Shown one piece after another: positions 25,599-34,374 of a stretch of 48,057 nucleotides of DNA. Origin of the DNA: Kiritimatiellia bacterium (GTDB lineage: Bacteria; Verrucomicrobiota; Kiritimatiellia; CAIVKH01); assembly GCA_023953695.1 (NCBI GenBank), contig JAMLJG010000020.1, forward strand, positions 1 to 48,057, given 5' to 3'. The first letter of the stretch is position 1. Each line of letters opens with the position of its first letter. Below the pieces are notes generated by a model, which made no database searches, had not been told where the DNA came from, and saw only the letters and a program-made list of their open reading frames with translations. The translations under genes were made by a program, and so were the position numbers.

Positions 25599-26102
25599 AT
25601 GCCAACGGAACGGGGAGTGGATACAGAAAAGGTGAAGCGGCGGCTGGTGGCTGCCGGCGGCCGATTGGCGCACGAGTTCGGTTTTAATCGGACTGCGGGC
25701 GAGGTGTTGGCCAGTCTCTATCTCACCAACGGCGAGGCCTCGCTGGACGAGTTGGAGGCCGAATTGCATTTGAGCAAGGCGGCCGTGAGCCTGGCGGCGA
25801 CACAGTTGGATCGCCTCGGCTTGGTGCACCGCATACGGAGGCCGGGGGATCGGAAGCGCTACTATCGAAGCGCGGATGACATCGGCACGGCGCTGCAGCA
25901 CGGGATATTGAAGTTTGCCAGCGCGCGGATGGCGGCGCTTCAGACGGAGCTTCAGGAGGCGGAGAGTTTGTTGAAGCAGGCGGTGGCGACGGGGGGCGAA
26001 GCGTTTCTTCGGCGTCGCGTCGCGCGGCTGAATCAGTTGAATCAGCGGGCGAGTCGCCTGATCAAGAATCCGCTGGTTAAGTTGTTTTCGAAGTTGGGAT
26101 AG
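25599..26102 (+). CDS. GbsR/MarR-family transcriptional regulator
   Basis: The 167-residue protein has a winged helix: LASLYLTNGEASLDELEAEL, then the recognition helix LSKAAVSLAATQLDRLGLVHR and wing RRPGDRKRYYR. The pattern 'a.vly...g.l.ldeia..l..SKg.vS..l..L...glv..v...g.R...Y' is that of GbsR-type MarR proteins. The C-terminal half is helical and probably dimerises. It is the first gene of the polysaccharide operon, five bases before the permease gene, and its promoter carries the inverted repeat at 25561-25584, so autorepression and control of the whole locus are likely inferences. The ATG at 25599 has GAGG eight bases upstream. Confidence 0.9.
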   Translation: MPTERGVDTEKVKRRLVAAGGRLAHEFGFNRTAGEVLASLYLTNGEASLDELEAELHLSKAAVSLAATQLDRLGLVHRIRRPGDRKRYYRSADDIGTALQHGILKFASARMAALQTELQEAESLLKQAVATGGEAFLRRRVARLNQLNQRASRLIKNPLVKLFSKLG

Positions 26103-26107
26103 GCGCG

Positions 26108-26944
26108 ATGCAAAAGACCGTCATTCGAGCCAATAGTCCGTGGTGGCGAATTCCCTTTCGCGAGATTTGGGAGTATCGCGATCTGCTGATGTTGTGGGTT
26201 CGGCGCGATCTGACCGCGGTCTATCGGCAGACGATCATCGGCCCGCTCTGGTTTGTGATTCAGCCGCTTCTCACGACGATTGTCTTCACGGTCATTTTTG
26301 GCGCTGTGGCGAAGATTTCCACCGATGGGATTCCGCACTTCATCTTCTATATGAGCGGCACCATCTTTTGGAACTATTTTCAGGGCGTCTTGAATCACGG
26401 CGCAACCTCCCTGGTCTCCAACACCAACATTCTGACCAAGGTGTATTTTCCGCGCCTGATCATGCCGCTGTCCGGCGTGTTCATTCAGTTCGCGCATCTC
26501 GCGCTGAACTCGGTGGTATTCCTCGGGATCTACTTTTGGTTTCTCTATCACGGCACCGCGATGGAGCCGAACCGATGGGTGTTCTTCTTGCCCGTGCTGA
26601 TTCTGCAAACGGGTCTGCTGGGGCTGGGCTTTGGACTGTGGGTCTCGGCGGCAACCATCAAATATCGCGATTTGCGCTTTGCGCTGCCGTTTCTGGTGCA
26701 GTTGTGGATGTATGGCACTCCGATTGTGTATCCGGCGAAGCTGGTCGTGAAACCGCTCCTCAAGTGGGCGCTCTGGCTCAATCCGATGACGGCGGTGGTT
26801 GAGTTCAGTCGCTATGCGCTGACGAGTCGGGGCAGCCCGGAGCTTTGGGGGCTGGGGTTGAGCTGGGGGGTCACGCTGCTGGTCCTCGTTTCCGGCCTGT
26901 TCCTCTTCAACAAGGTTCAACGCACGTTTGTGGACACGATATGA
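26108..26944 (+). CDS. wzm: Polysaccharide ABC transporter permease (Wzm-like)
   Basis: The 278-residue protein is an ABC-2 type permease. After the cytoplasmic start EIWEYRDLLMLWVRRDLTAVYRQTIIGPLW it has about six hydrophobic helices, including PLLTTIVFTVIFGAV, LILQTGLLGLGFGLWVSA and LLVLVSGLFLF. PWWRIPFREIWEYRDLL and 'RDL...Y.qt.lGp.W' are hallmarks of exporters for O-antigen, teichoic acid and capsule. It overlaps the ATPase gene by ATGA. With the ATPase it would move a lipid-linked glycan across the inner membrane. Confidence 0.96.
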   Translation: MQKTVIRANSPWWRIPFREIWEYRDLLMLWVRRDLTAVYRQTIIGPLWFVIQPLLTTIVFTVIFGAVAKISTDGIPHFIFYMSGTIFWNYFQGVLNHGATSLVSNTNILTKVYFPRLIMPLSGVFIQFAHLALNSVVFLGIYFWFLYHGTAMEPNRWVFFLPVLILQTGLLGLGFGLWVSAATIKYRDLRFALPFLVQLWMYGTPIVYPAKLVVKPLLKWALWLNPMTAVVEFSRYALTSRGSPELWGLGLSWGVTLLVLVSGLFLFNKVQRTFVDTI

Positions 26945-28251
26945 GCGAGCCGGCAATTTCCATTCGCAATCTCTCGAAGCGCTATCGTCTCGGAACGATC
27001 GGGCGGCAGACACTGATTGATGAGACGAAGTACTGGTGGCACAAGCTGCGCGGGCGCGATCCGCGCCAGGCGTTCGAAAAGATTGGGTATAGCGCGACTG
27101 AGCGGCGTCGCGTCGAGGCGGAGCAGGCGGGAAGCCATGAGTTCTGGGCGCTGCGCGATGTCTCGTTCGATGTGCAGCCGGGCGAGGTGATCGGCATCAT
27201 TGGCCGAAATGGAGCGGGCAAATCCACGCTGCTAAAAGTCTTGAGTCGGATCACAGAGCCGACCGCGGGCGAGGTCGAGCTTCGCGGCAGGATTGGATCG
27301 CTGCTGGAGGTGGGCACGGGGTTTCATCCCGAACTCACGGGGCGTGAGAATGTGTTTATGAACGGCACGATTCTCGGCATGAAAGAACGCGAAGTGGCGC
27401 GAAAGTTGGACGAAATTGTCGCCTTCGCCGAGATTGAGAAGTTCATTGATACACCGGTGAAGCGATATTCGAGCGGCATGTATGTTCGCTTGGCGTTTGC
27501 GGTGGCGGCGCATTTGGAGCCGGAGATTCTCATCGTGGACGAGGTGCTTGCGGTGGGCGATGCGGAGTTCCAATCGAAGTGCCTCGGCCGCATGGCGGAC
27601 GTATCGAAAGAGGGGCGGACCATTCTTTTTGTCAGCCACAACATGGCTGCGATTCAATCCCTTTGCTCGCGCGCGGTCCTGTTGCAGGGGGGACAGTGTG
27701 CGATGGTGGGCAGTGTGCAGGAAACGACCGAGGCCTATTTGCGAACTCATTTGCCCAAGGCTGCGCACCTCCCCATTGGCGAGCGAACGGATCGCGGGGG
27801 CGATGGGCAGGTGCGGTTCACGGCCTACCGGATTCTCAACGAGCGCAATCTCGAGATCGGCGCTGCGCAGTCGGGCGAGACCATCACGATCGAATTGGAT
27901 TTCGAAAAGAAGACTTCGGGTGACGCGCCCTGTTCCCTCTATATGCAGGTGGCGAACGAAAAGCGGCAACGGATGTTTCTGTGCTTTTCGCGCATTTCTC
28001 ATCCCGGAGTTCTGCGGATGGGGCATCGCGGAACGGTTCGACTCACCATTCCCCATCTGCCACTCCTGCCGGGCCGCTACTTCGTTCATTTGTCCTGCAA
28101 GGTTGGGAAGGCGCTCGCGGACGAGTTGATTGATGGCGTCGAGTTTGACGTGGTTGAAGGCGATTTTTTTGGAACCGGCAAGCTGCGCGGGCGCGGCGGG
28201 GAGTCGGGTATTCTGGTTGCGCATCATTGGGAAGTTGTTGGAGGCGAGTGA
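26941..28251 (+). CDS. wzt: Polysaccharide ABC transporter ATPase with C-terminal cargo domain (Wzt-like)
   Basis: The 436-residue protein has an ATPase domain with Walker A GRNGAGKST (about 88-96), FHPELTGRENVFMNG, signature YSSGMYVRLAFAVA and Walker B ILIVDEVLAVGD. Residues about 260-436 form an extra beta-rich domain (ITIELDFEKK, LYMQVANEKRQRMF, LPLLPGRYFVHLSCKVG), as in Wzt proteins that recognise a terminal sugar modification on the glycan before export. An insert near the N-terminus (about 30-60) is typical of this group. The ATG at 26941 overlaps the permease stop; an in-frame start upstream lies inside the permease gene and was rejected. The cargo domain means chain-end modification, for example the methyl group or acidic sugar, may set export. 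Confidence 0.95.
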   Translation: MSEPAISIRNLSKRYRLGTIGRQTLIDETKYWWHKLRGRDPRQAFEKIGYSATERRRVEAEQAGSHEFWALRDVSFDVQPGEVIGIIGRNGAGKSTLLKVLSRITEPTAGEVELRGRIGSLLEVGTGFHPELTGRENVFMNGTILGMKEREVARKLDEIVAFAEIEKFIDTPVKRYSSGMYVRLAFAVAAHLEPEILIVDEVLAVGDAEFQSKCLGRMADVSKEGRTILFVSHNMAAIQSLCSRAVLLQGGQCAMVGSVQETTEAYLRTHLPKAAHLPIGERTDRGGDGQVRFTAYRILNERNLEIGAAQSGETITIELDFEKKTSGDAPCSLYMQVANEKRQRMFLCFSRISHPGVLRMGHRGTVRLTIPHLPLLPGRYFVHLSCKVGKALADELIDGVEFDVVEGDFFGTGKLRGRGGESGILVAHHWEVVGGE

Positions 28252-28298
28252 GCCGCGCCGTGTGCGTAGCGTGGGAGCGCCGGTAGGCGGTTGATGGA

Positions 28299-29054
28299 AT
28301 GAGCTGTGTTGTCATAGTGCCATGCTTCAAGCGCGCGCTGAGCGCGGACGAGCGCATTTCTCTCGCGCAGTGTCGGCGCGTGCTCGGACGGCACGAAATC
28401 CGGGTGATGTGTCCGGCGGGGCTGGTGTTGCCTCCGGAGTGCGAGGGGCTGGATCGCGAGGAGTTTCCTGCGCTCTTTTTTGCCGATATTGATGGCTACA
28501 GTCGCCTTCTCCTCTCCCGCGAGTTCTATGAGCGTTTTCGCGCGTGGGACTACCTCCTCATCCATCAACTGGATGCGTTTGTTTTTCGAGACGAGCTCGA
28601 TGCGTGGTGTCTGCGAGGCGACGACTACGTCGGCGCGCCGTGGGGGAAGAGGGATCTACTTCGCAATCGCCACGTGCGCAATTCTCGAATTCGGGCGCTG
28701 CGATGTCCATGGATCGCGCGGTGGTGGCACCGACGCGATTTCAAGGTGGGCAATGGCGGATTGTCGCTGCGGCGTGTCGCGGCGTTTTTGAGGATACTCA
28801 GTTCGCATGGCGACAAGGCGGCAAAGTGGATGGGCAATGAAGATCTGTTCTGGTCTCTGATCGCGCCCGCGCAGGATCGAACGTTCCGGATTCCTTCCGA
28901 AAAAGAAGCCATGTACTTCGCCCTGGAGTTGGAGCCCTCGCAATACGTCGCACGGATGAAAGGACAGTTGCCCTTTGGCTGCCACGCATGGATGAAATAT
29001 GATGCCGATTTCTGGGCCGCGCACATTCCCGCTGGAGAGGGGGGCGCGCAATGA
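28299..29054 (+). CDS. DUF5672-family protein, probable glycosyltransferase
   Basis: The 251-residue protein matches the DUF5672 pattern: YSRLLLSREFYERF, YLLIHQLDAFVF, DYVGAPWG, KVGNGGLSLRR, GNEDLFWS and PFGCHAWMKYD, in that order. The family is found next to glycosyltransferases in glycan loci and is thought to have a GT-A-like fold; I know of no firm biochemistry. It starts 48 bases after the ABC ATPase gene and its stop overlaps an ATG at 29051. Confidence 0.85.
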   Translation: MSCVVIVPCFKRALSADERISLAQCRRVLGRHEIRVMCPAGLVLPPECEGLDREEFPALFFADIDGYSRLLLSREFYERFRAWDYLLIHQLDAFVFRDELDAWCLRGDDYVGAPWGKRDLLRNRHVRNSRIRALRCPWIARWWHRRDFKVGNGGLSLRRVAAFLRILSSHGDKAAKWMGNEDLFWSLIAPAQDRTFRIPSEKEAMYFALELEPSQYVARMKGQLPFGCHAWMKYDADFWAAHIPAGEGGAQ

Positions 29055-29164
29055 GTCTGAACTCGTTCTGGAGTGAGCAATCGGCTCGTTGCAGCGAGGT
29101 TGTGAAGGAGCGACCGCTCGTGGGAATCGCAGTGGATGTCAGCGCTGGGGAGCCAGCCCGATGA
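29051..29164 (+). CDS. Possible 37-residue ORF coupled to both neighbours
   Basis: ATG at 29051 overlaps the DUF5672 stop (ATGA) and the ORF ends in TGA at 29162-29164, overlapping the ATG of the next gene in the same way. The encoded peptide (start MSLNSFWSEQ, end VSAGEPAR) shows no transmembrane helix and no family I recognise. Exact coupling on both sides suggests it is translated, or that it is the remnant of a deleted gene whose start and stop contacts remain. Confidence 0.35.
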   Translation: MSLNSFWSEQSARCSEVVKERPLVGIAVDVSAGEPAR

Positions 29165-30177
29165 AGGTGTCGGTCGTCATTCCCGTGTTCAATGCCGCGC
29201 CATTTGTCGAGCAGGCGGTGCAGTCCGCGCTCGCCCAACCCGAAACGGGCGAGGTCATTCTGGTGGACGATGGTTCGACCGATGGGTCGCTGGATATCTG
29301 CCGCCGCCTTGCAGAAGAGAACACCGCCGTTCGACTTGTGGCAAACTCCGAAGCGAAGAATCGCGGGGCTAGTGTGGCTCGCAACATCGGGATTAAGAAC
29401 GCGAATTGCCCTTTCATCGCGTTTTTGGATGCCGACGACTATTATTTGCCCGATCGTTTCCGGCGCGCGGCGGAACTCTTTTGCGCGCGGGCAGATGCAG
29501 ACGGGGTGTATGACTCCGTGGGCATCGCGTATGAAGATGAGGAGGCTCGACTCCGTTACGATGCGGCGGAGTGGCCGACGATGCTGGGCTTGAACGAGGT
29601 TGTTGCGCCAGAAGTATTGCTGGAAACACTGCTGGCTTCCGGGACCGGAGCCTTCTGCACGGATGGCATCGTTGTGCGCCGGGAGCTGTTTGAAAGAAGC
29701 GGCTACTTCAAGCCGGAGCTCAAGACGGGACAGGATACGCATTTGTGGATTCGATTTTCCGCTGTGGGCAGGCTGTATGCGGGCGGCTCCGACAAGCCTG
29801 TCGCGATGGCTCGCGTCCACGCGGGCAATCGCGTGACGGGACGCCATCGGCGTGTTCAACATGCAGATATCCAGCAGGTGTGGCGCGATTTGCTATTGTG
29901 GTCCCAGCAGCGAATGTTGCCACCCCCGTGGCGTCGCGCGATGGCGAGGCGGTATATCTGGGCGGCGAACGGTCGCATTGCGCGGAGTCGTTTTCTCTCG
30001 GCGGTGGGTATTGGATGGGGTTCGGTCGGTTTCCTTTTTCGGCGATGTCCCCAGCCGTGGAGAGTGGTCGGTTTTGCGCGACTGCTCTCTGCCGCTTCGG
30101 GTCTCGGATTGGCCGTGGAGCGAGCGGTGGATCTCATTCTTCCGCAGCGCTCAGATGCGAAGGGAGCGACTTCGTGA
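29161..30177 (+). CDS. GT2 glycosyltransferase
   Basis: The 338-residue protein starts with a classic GT-A domain: VSVVIPVFNAAPFVEQAVQS, VILVDDGSTDGS, NRGASVARNIGIK and FLDADDYYLP (DxD as DADD). The C-terminal third is helical and membrane-proximal. The ATG at 29161 gives this natural start; an in-frame GTG/TTG-type upstream start would add unrelated sequence. It overlaps the next gene by GTGA. Inverting glycosyl transfer from a nucleotide sugar is expected; sugar and acceptor are unknown. Confidence 0.93.
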   Translation: MKVSVVIPVFNAAPFVEQAVQSALAQPETGEVILVDDGSTDGSLDICRRLAEENTAVRLVANSEAKNRGASVARNIGIKNANCPFIAFLDADDYYLPDRFRRAAELFCARADADGVYDSVGIAYEDEEARLRYDAAEWPTMLGLNEVVAPEVLLETLLASGTGAFCTDGIVVRRELFERSGYFKPELKTGQDTHLWIRFSAVGRLYAGGSDKPVAMARVHAGNRVTGRHRRVQHADIQQVWRDLLLWSQQRMLPPPWRRAMARRYIWAANGRIARSRFLSAVGIGWGSVGFLFRRCPQPWRVVGFARLLSAASGLGLAVERAVDLILPQRSDAKGATS

Positions 30178-31901
30178 ACCGAGATGAAGTCCGCACTATT
30201 CCTTCTGACTTGAGCCGTGAATCGCACGGACCGCTGGTCAGTATTATCACTGTGTGTCGAAACGAAGCGGGCCCTATTCAGCGGACGATTACTTCGGTGT
30301 TGGAGCAAACGTCCCCGTCCTTTGAGTGGATTGTTGTGGACGGTGCGTCCACCGATGGAACGCTGGCGCTCCTGCAGTCGCATGCAAGCTCCATCGCGAA
30401 GCTGGTTTCTGAGCCGGACAGCGGCATTTATGACGCCATGAATAAAGGTGCGCATCTGGCCACAGGCCGCTGGTTGCTTTTTCTCAACGGCGGAGATGCC
30501 TTGGCGACGCGTACTGTGATGGAGGAAATGGCGCCGCTACTTGAAGCGAACAGCGCTGACATTTGGGTCGGCGCACATTGGCATTGTGGAGCGGACGGCG
30601 TGGCGCCGCGCCTCAAGAAGAGCGCCGGTCGGCCTGATGTGGATCACTTTTATCGGCGCACGGTGAATCATCAATCGGCCTTCATTTCGCGCGAGGCCTT
30701 TGCGAAATACGGCCCCTACGATCAATCGTTTCGGATCTTGGCCGATTATGATTTTTTCGTGCGCGCGGTGTTGGGCGGTGCGCGCGTGCAGGCGTGCGGT
30801 GTTCTTGTCGCAAGATACGACGCGACGGGCCTGTCTGCGCAGAAGAAGAATTCGCCGGAGATGCGACGCGAGCAACGGCGCATTCGATCTCACTTCCCGT
30901 TGGCCTATCGCGCGCGCCGGTGGGCGAACGATCTCTATGTTTCGGTGGTGCGCAAAAGCCTGCGGTCCGCGCGGGCATGCAAAACAGGGGGGCGGCCGAA
31001 GCTGGCGCTCGTGAATGTGTGGTTCGGGGCGTTGCCGTTTTGGACGCCCGCTCTATTCTGGACATGCGGCCACAACCCGGAGGTGGATTGGCTCATCGTC
31101 ACGGATCAGCCGCGGCCGAGCTATGCGCCTGAGAACGTTCGATTCATTCCCATGACGCTGGAGCGCTACAATGCGCGGGCGAGTGAAGTCCTAGGGTATC
31201 GGGTGAATGTTCAGCCGACATTCTTGTACAAGTTGTGCGATCTGAAAGTGATGATTGGGCGCATTTTGGAAGCCGAGCTGCGCGGATATGATTTCTGGGG
31301 GAGCTGCGACCTGGATGTGCTCTGGGGCAATGTTCGCGGCTTTGTCACGGACGAGTTGCTTGCGGAACACGATGTAATCACCTCGCGTCCGAACCGCATT
31401 TCGGGGCATTTCGCATTGTTCCGCAATCGGCCGGAGTGGAGCGATCTCTTCCGCCGTATTCCCGATGTGCAGCGGCGGATCGAAGACTCTCTGACATATC
31501 GGCGTGTGGACGAAGACGGCCTGTCGGCCGTGCTGCAATGGTATCGCCATCGCGTGCTTGGGCGATGGGTGACTCGCTGGATTCGACGACTGCCACTGCC
31601 GCGCGTGTGGTGGGAGCGGGTGTGGACGACCAGCGGGAAGCATCAGCGATTGATGTTGGAAGACGAGTCGCTGCAGATGAAGTGGGTCGAAGGGCGTGCG
31701 TATGGCGTGGATGGGCAGGAGATGATGTATTTGCACTTCCACTCTATTCGCAAGCAGATGCAGGGCACCGATGTGGGCCCGAGCGATCGGCCGCACGCGA
31801 TTTCCGTTTCGCCGGCGGGGATTTATATGTCAAAACTGGAGCGCGTAAGCCCCGTGTCGGGCGGTGGAGCGCGCCGCGAAGCGATCGAGGATTCGCGATA
31901 G
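30174..31901 (+). CDS. Fusion of GT2 glycosyltransferase and DUF6625-like domain
   Basis: A single open frame of 575 residues starts at a GTG overlapping the previous stop. Residues about 20-260 are a GT2 domain: VSIITVCRNEAGPIQRTITS, WIVVDGASTDGT, KGAHLATGRWLLFLNGGD, and HQSAFISREAF later. Residues about 280-520 resemble DUF6625: ALVNVWFGALPFWTPALFW, FLYKLCDLKVMIG, YDFWGSCDLDVLWGNVRGF (a 'fWgycDlDvifG' type acidic motif) and SGHFALFRN. The second domain is itself thought to be a glycosyltransferase. There is no stop or frameshift between the two, so one protein could add two sugars in turn. An in-frame start at 29745 falls inside the previous gene and was rejected. Confidence 0.9.
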   Translation: MNRDEVRTIPSDLSRESHGPLVSIITVCRNEAGPIQRTITSVLEQTSPSFEWIVVDGASTDGTLALLQSHASSIAKLVSEPDSGIYDAMNKGAHLATGRWLLFLNGGDALATRTVMEEMAPLLEANSADIWVGAHWHCGADGVAPRLKKSAGRPDVDHFYRRTVNHQSAFISREAFAKYGPYDQSFRILADYDFFVRAVLGGARVQACGVLVARYDATGLSAQKKNSPEMRREQRRIRSHFPLAYRARRWANDLYVSVVRKSLRSARACKTGGRPKLALVNVWFGALPFWTPALFWTCGHNPEVDWLIVTDQPRPSYAPENVRFIPMTLERYNARASEVLGYRVNVQPTFLYKLCDLKVMIGRILEAELRGYDFWGSCDLDVLWGNVRGFVTDELLAEHDVITSRPNRISGHFALFRNRPEWSDLFRRIPDVQRRIEDSLTYRRVDEDGLSAVLQWYRHRVLGRWVTRWIRRLPLPRVWWERVWTTSGKHQRLMLEDESLQMKWVEGRAYGVDGQEMMYLHFHSIRKQMQGTDVGPSDRPHAISVSPAGIYMSKLERVSPVSGGGARREAIEDSR

Positions 31902-31921
31902 ATTTGGAAAGGAAAATGGAT

Positions 31922-33661
31922 ATGAAACATGTGATCTTGGGCATCAAGTATCTCGCACACGATACGGCGGCGGCGATTATGGTGGACGGCAAACTGCTGG
32001 CCGCTTGCGAGCAGGAGCGCTACACGCTGGACAAGCACAGTCGCCTGTTCCCGGTGGATGCCATTCAGGATTGCTTGCGGAAGGCCAGGTTGACGATGGC
32101 CGATGTGAATGAGATCGCCTTCGGCGGTGATCCGGAGGCCTGCATTCGGCGGACATATCTCGAGGCCGCGATTCGCGATCCGAAGCGCGTCGGAATGATG
32201 ATTCAGGAGTTCGATCGCATCAAAGAGATGTTCGCCGTTGAGACGATCATCCGCGAGAAGACGGGCTTCCAGGGGAAGATTTCCTTCTTCGATCACCACC
32301 TCACACACCTGGCCAGCTCCTACTTTCCCAGTGGATTTCAAGAGGCCGTGTTGCTGAGCATTGATGGCATCGGCGACAACAAGACCATGAAGCTCGGCGT
32401 GGGGCGCTCCGGAGAAATCGAGGTCTTGCACGACCACTACGATTATCCGCATTCGCTCGGTCTCGTATATGCGGCGATCACATGCTATCTCGGATGGAAG
32501 AATGTCCATCACGAAGGCATCATCATGGCCCTCGCGTGCTTTGGGGATTCGGATCGCATCGTGCCGGGGCAAACCCGTAGTTACTATTCCTTCTTTGAGG
32601 ACATCATTCAGTACGACGGGAACTATGACATAACAATCAATCCCGAGTGGATGGCGTACTACTACGAGCGGAACAAGTGGGTCTCGGATCGGTTTGTCGA
32701 GGTGTTCGGCCCGCGCCGGAAGTATGACCTCGCGACTTTGAGCCAGCACCACAAAGACATCGCAGCGGCGTTGCAGCGCCGTTTGGAGGAAGTTGTGCTG
32801 GGCGTGTTGCGCAATGTGCGGCGCGAGACGGGGATTAGCCGTTTGTGCTTGAGCGGCGGCGTGGCGCTGAACTGCTCGATGAATGGGCGGATTGAGCGCG
32901 AGCGGATTTTCGATGAGATTTTTGTTCAGCCCGCTTCCGGCGATGCGGGCTTGGCCATCGGCGCGTGCTTCCTCGCGCAGCGAGCGCACGATCCGCAGTA
33001 TCGTCCCGTCAAGAATCACAACTACTATCTGCACGGCGAATTCTCTGCCGCGGAAATGGAAGAGGCGCTCAAGGCTTCGGGTGTCGCGTATTCGCGCCCA
33101 GCCGATCTCTATGCCGACGTGGCCGAGAAGTTGGCTGCGGGGCGCGTGATTGGCTGGTATCAAGGGGGCGCCGAGTTTGGGCCGCGCGCGTTGGGCAATC
33201 GCAGTATTCTCGCAAAGCCATTTCCCGAAGCCATGCGCGACCACATCAACGACAATGTGAAATTTCGCGAATACTTCCGGCCCCTCGCGCCCGCGTGTTT
33301 GAAGGAGCATGTGCAGGAATACTTCGACATTGGGCAAGAGAGTCCGCACATGTTGATTGCGTGCAAGGTGCGGCCGGAGAAGAAGACGGCCATTCCGGCG
33401 ACGGTGCACGTGGATGACTCGTGCCGGGTCCAATCGGTCGGCCCGGACAATAACGAGCGGTTCTACAAATTGCTGCGCGCCTTTTTCGAGAAGACCGGCT
33501 GCCCCGTATTGTTGAACACCTCGTTCAATGTGAAGGGTCAGCCGATTGTCCAGACGCCAGAGCAGGCGATCGGATGCTTTCTCGGCACGCAGATTGACGT
33601 GCTTGTGCTGGGCGATTTTGTTGTCGAGAAGGGGAGTCCGGCGAGTGAGGTTTCGGCATGA
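31922..33661 (+). CDS. Carbamoyltransferase (NodU/CmcH/TobZ family)
   Basis: These enzymes carry out ATP-dependent transfer of a carbamoyl group from carbamoyl phosphate to a sugar hydroxyl. The 579-residue protein has the N-terminal Kae1-like part (ILGIKYLAHDTAAAIMVDG, DHHLTHLASSYFPSGF, VLLSIDGIGD) and LSGGVALNCSMNGRI. The C-terminal YrdC-like part has GWYQGGAEFGPRALGNRSI, FREYFRPLAPACL and LLNTSFNVKGQPIVQTP. The ATG at 31922 has AAAGGA about eight bases upstream; another ATG at 31916 is closer than usual. The length is close to the family norm. It overlaps the CMP-sugar synthetase gene by ATGA, so the carbamoyl target is probably the sugar made by the next two genes or the glycan containing it. 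Confidence 0.95.
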   Translation: MKHVILGIKYLAHDTAAAIMVDGKLLAACEQERYTLDKHSRLFPVDAIQDCLRKARLTMADVNEIAFGGDPEACIRRTYLEAAIRDPKRVGMMIQEFDRIKEMFAVETIIREKTGFQGKISFFDHHLTHLASSYFPSGFQEAVLLSIDGIGDNKTMKLGVGRSGEIEVLHDHYDYPHSLGLVYAAITCYLGWKNVHHEGIIMALACFGDSDRIVPGQTRSYYSFFEDIIQYDGNYDITINPEWMAYYYERNKWVSDRFVEVFGPRRKYDLATLSQHHKDIAAALQRRLEEVVLGVLRNVRRETGISRLCLSGGVALNCSMNGRIERERIFDEIFVQPASGDAGLAIGACFLAQRAHDPQYRPVKNHNYYLHGEFSAAEMEEALKASGVAYSRPADLYADVAEKLAAGRVIGWYQGGAEFGPRALGNRSILAKPFPEAMRDHINDNVKFREYFRPLAPACLKEHVQEYFDIGQESPHMLIACKVRPEKKTAIPATVHVDDSCRVQSVGPDNNERFYKLLRAFFEKTGCPVLLNTSFNVKGQPIVQTPEQAIGCFLGTQIDVLVLGDFVVEKGSPASEVSA

Positions 33662-34374
33662 CGCGTGTTGGAACGAGCGAGCGGGAGCCGCGCGTGGTGG
33701 CGATCATTCCGGCGCGCGGCGGTTCCAAAGGCGTGCCGCGAAAAAATGTTCGCGCCGTGGCGGGGCGTCCGCTGCTGGCGTGGAGCATCGCGGATTGCCT
33801 GGAGTCCCGTCGCGTCTCCTCGGTCTTTGTCAGCACGGATGATGGCGAAATCAAGCGAGTGGCCGAGGAGGCTGGCGCGACGGTGATCGAGCGTCCTGCG
33901 GCGCTCGCGCAAGATGCGACTTCGTCCGAAGCGGCGCTGCTGCATGCGTTGGACGTGATCGCGGCGGGGCCGGGCGGCGAGCCGGATCTCGTTGTCTTTC
34001 TGCAGGCGACATGTCCCCTTCGACGTGGCGCGGATATTGATGCGGCGATTGATCTGTTGGAGCAGACGCAAGCCGACTCTGTCCTCTCGGTTTCGCCGTC
34101 TCACGTGTTTCTATGGGAAGAGCGAGATGGAGAAGCGGTGGCGGTCAATCGCGACTGGCGCGAGCGGCCGCGTCGGCAGGACATGACGCCGCGCTACCGC
34201 GAGAACGGCTCGATTTATGTTTTCAAGCCGTGGGTGTTGCGCGAGGGCAAGAACCGATTGGGCGGGAAGATTGTCTTGTTCAAGATGTCTGAAGAGGCGG
34301 GTGTGGATATTGATTCCGAGCATGATTTGGAGTTGGCGGATTTTCTGTTGCGGCGCGAGGAGACGCGGAGATGA
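33658..34374 (+). CDS. CMP-sugar synthetase (NeuA/acylneuraminate cytidylyltransferase family)
   Basis: The 238-residue protein activates a 3-deoxy-2-keto acidic sugar with CTP. It has IIPARGGSKGVPRKN (residues 16-30), SSVFVSTDDGEIKRVAEEAGA, FLQATCPLRRGADID (the 'LQpTsPlR' motif), RYRENGSIYVFKPWVL and DIDSEHDLELAD, all standard for CMP-NeuAc/CMP-pseudaminate/CMP-legionaminate synthetases. Here the usual second residue pattern is QATCP. It is coupled by ATGA to the synthase fusion downstream, making a neuA-neuB-type pair. Confidence 0.95.
   Translation: MTRVGTSEREPRVVAIIPARGGSKGVPRKNVRAVAGRPLLAWSIADCLESRRVSSVFVSTDDGEIKRVAEEAGATVIERPAALAQDATSSEAALLHALDVIAAGPGGEPDLVVFLQATCPLRRGADIDAAIDLLEQTQADSVLSVSPSHVFLWEERDGEAVAVNRDWRERPRRQDMTPRYRENGSIYVFKPWVLREGKNRLGGKIVLFKMSEEAGVDIDSEHDLELADFLLRREETRR

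Noticed and set aside
28294..28302. ATG GAA TGA mini-ORF whose stop overlaps the DUF5672 start.
   Set aside because: Two codons are too few to judge and chance is likely.
29745..30173. Start of the GT2-DUF6625 fusion inside the upstream GT2 gene.
   Set aside because: The segment is an out-of-frame shadow of the upstream GT2; the GTG at 30174 fits the overlap pattern of the locus.
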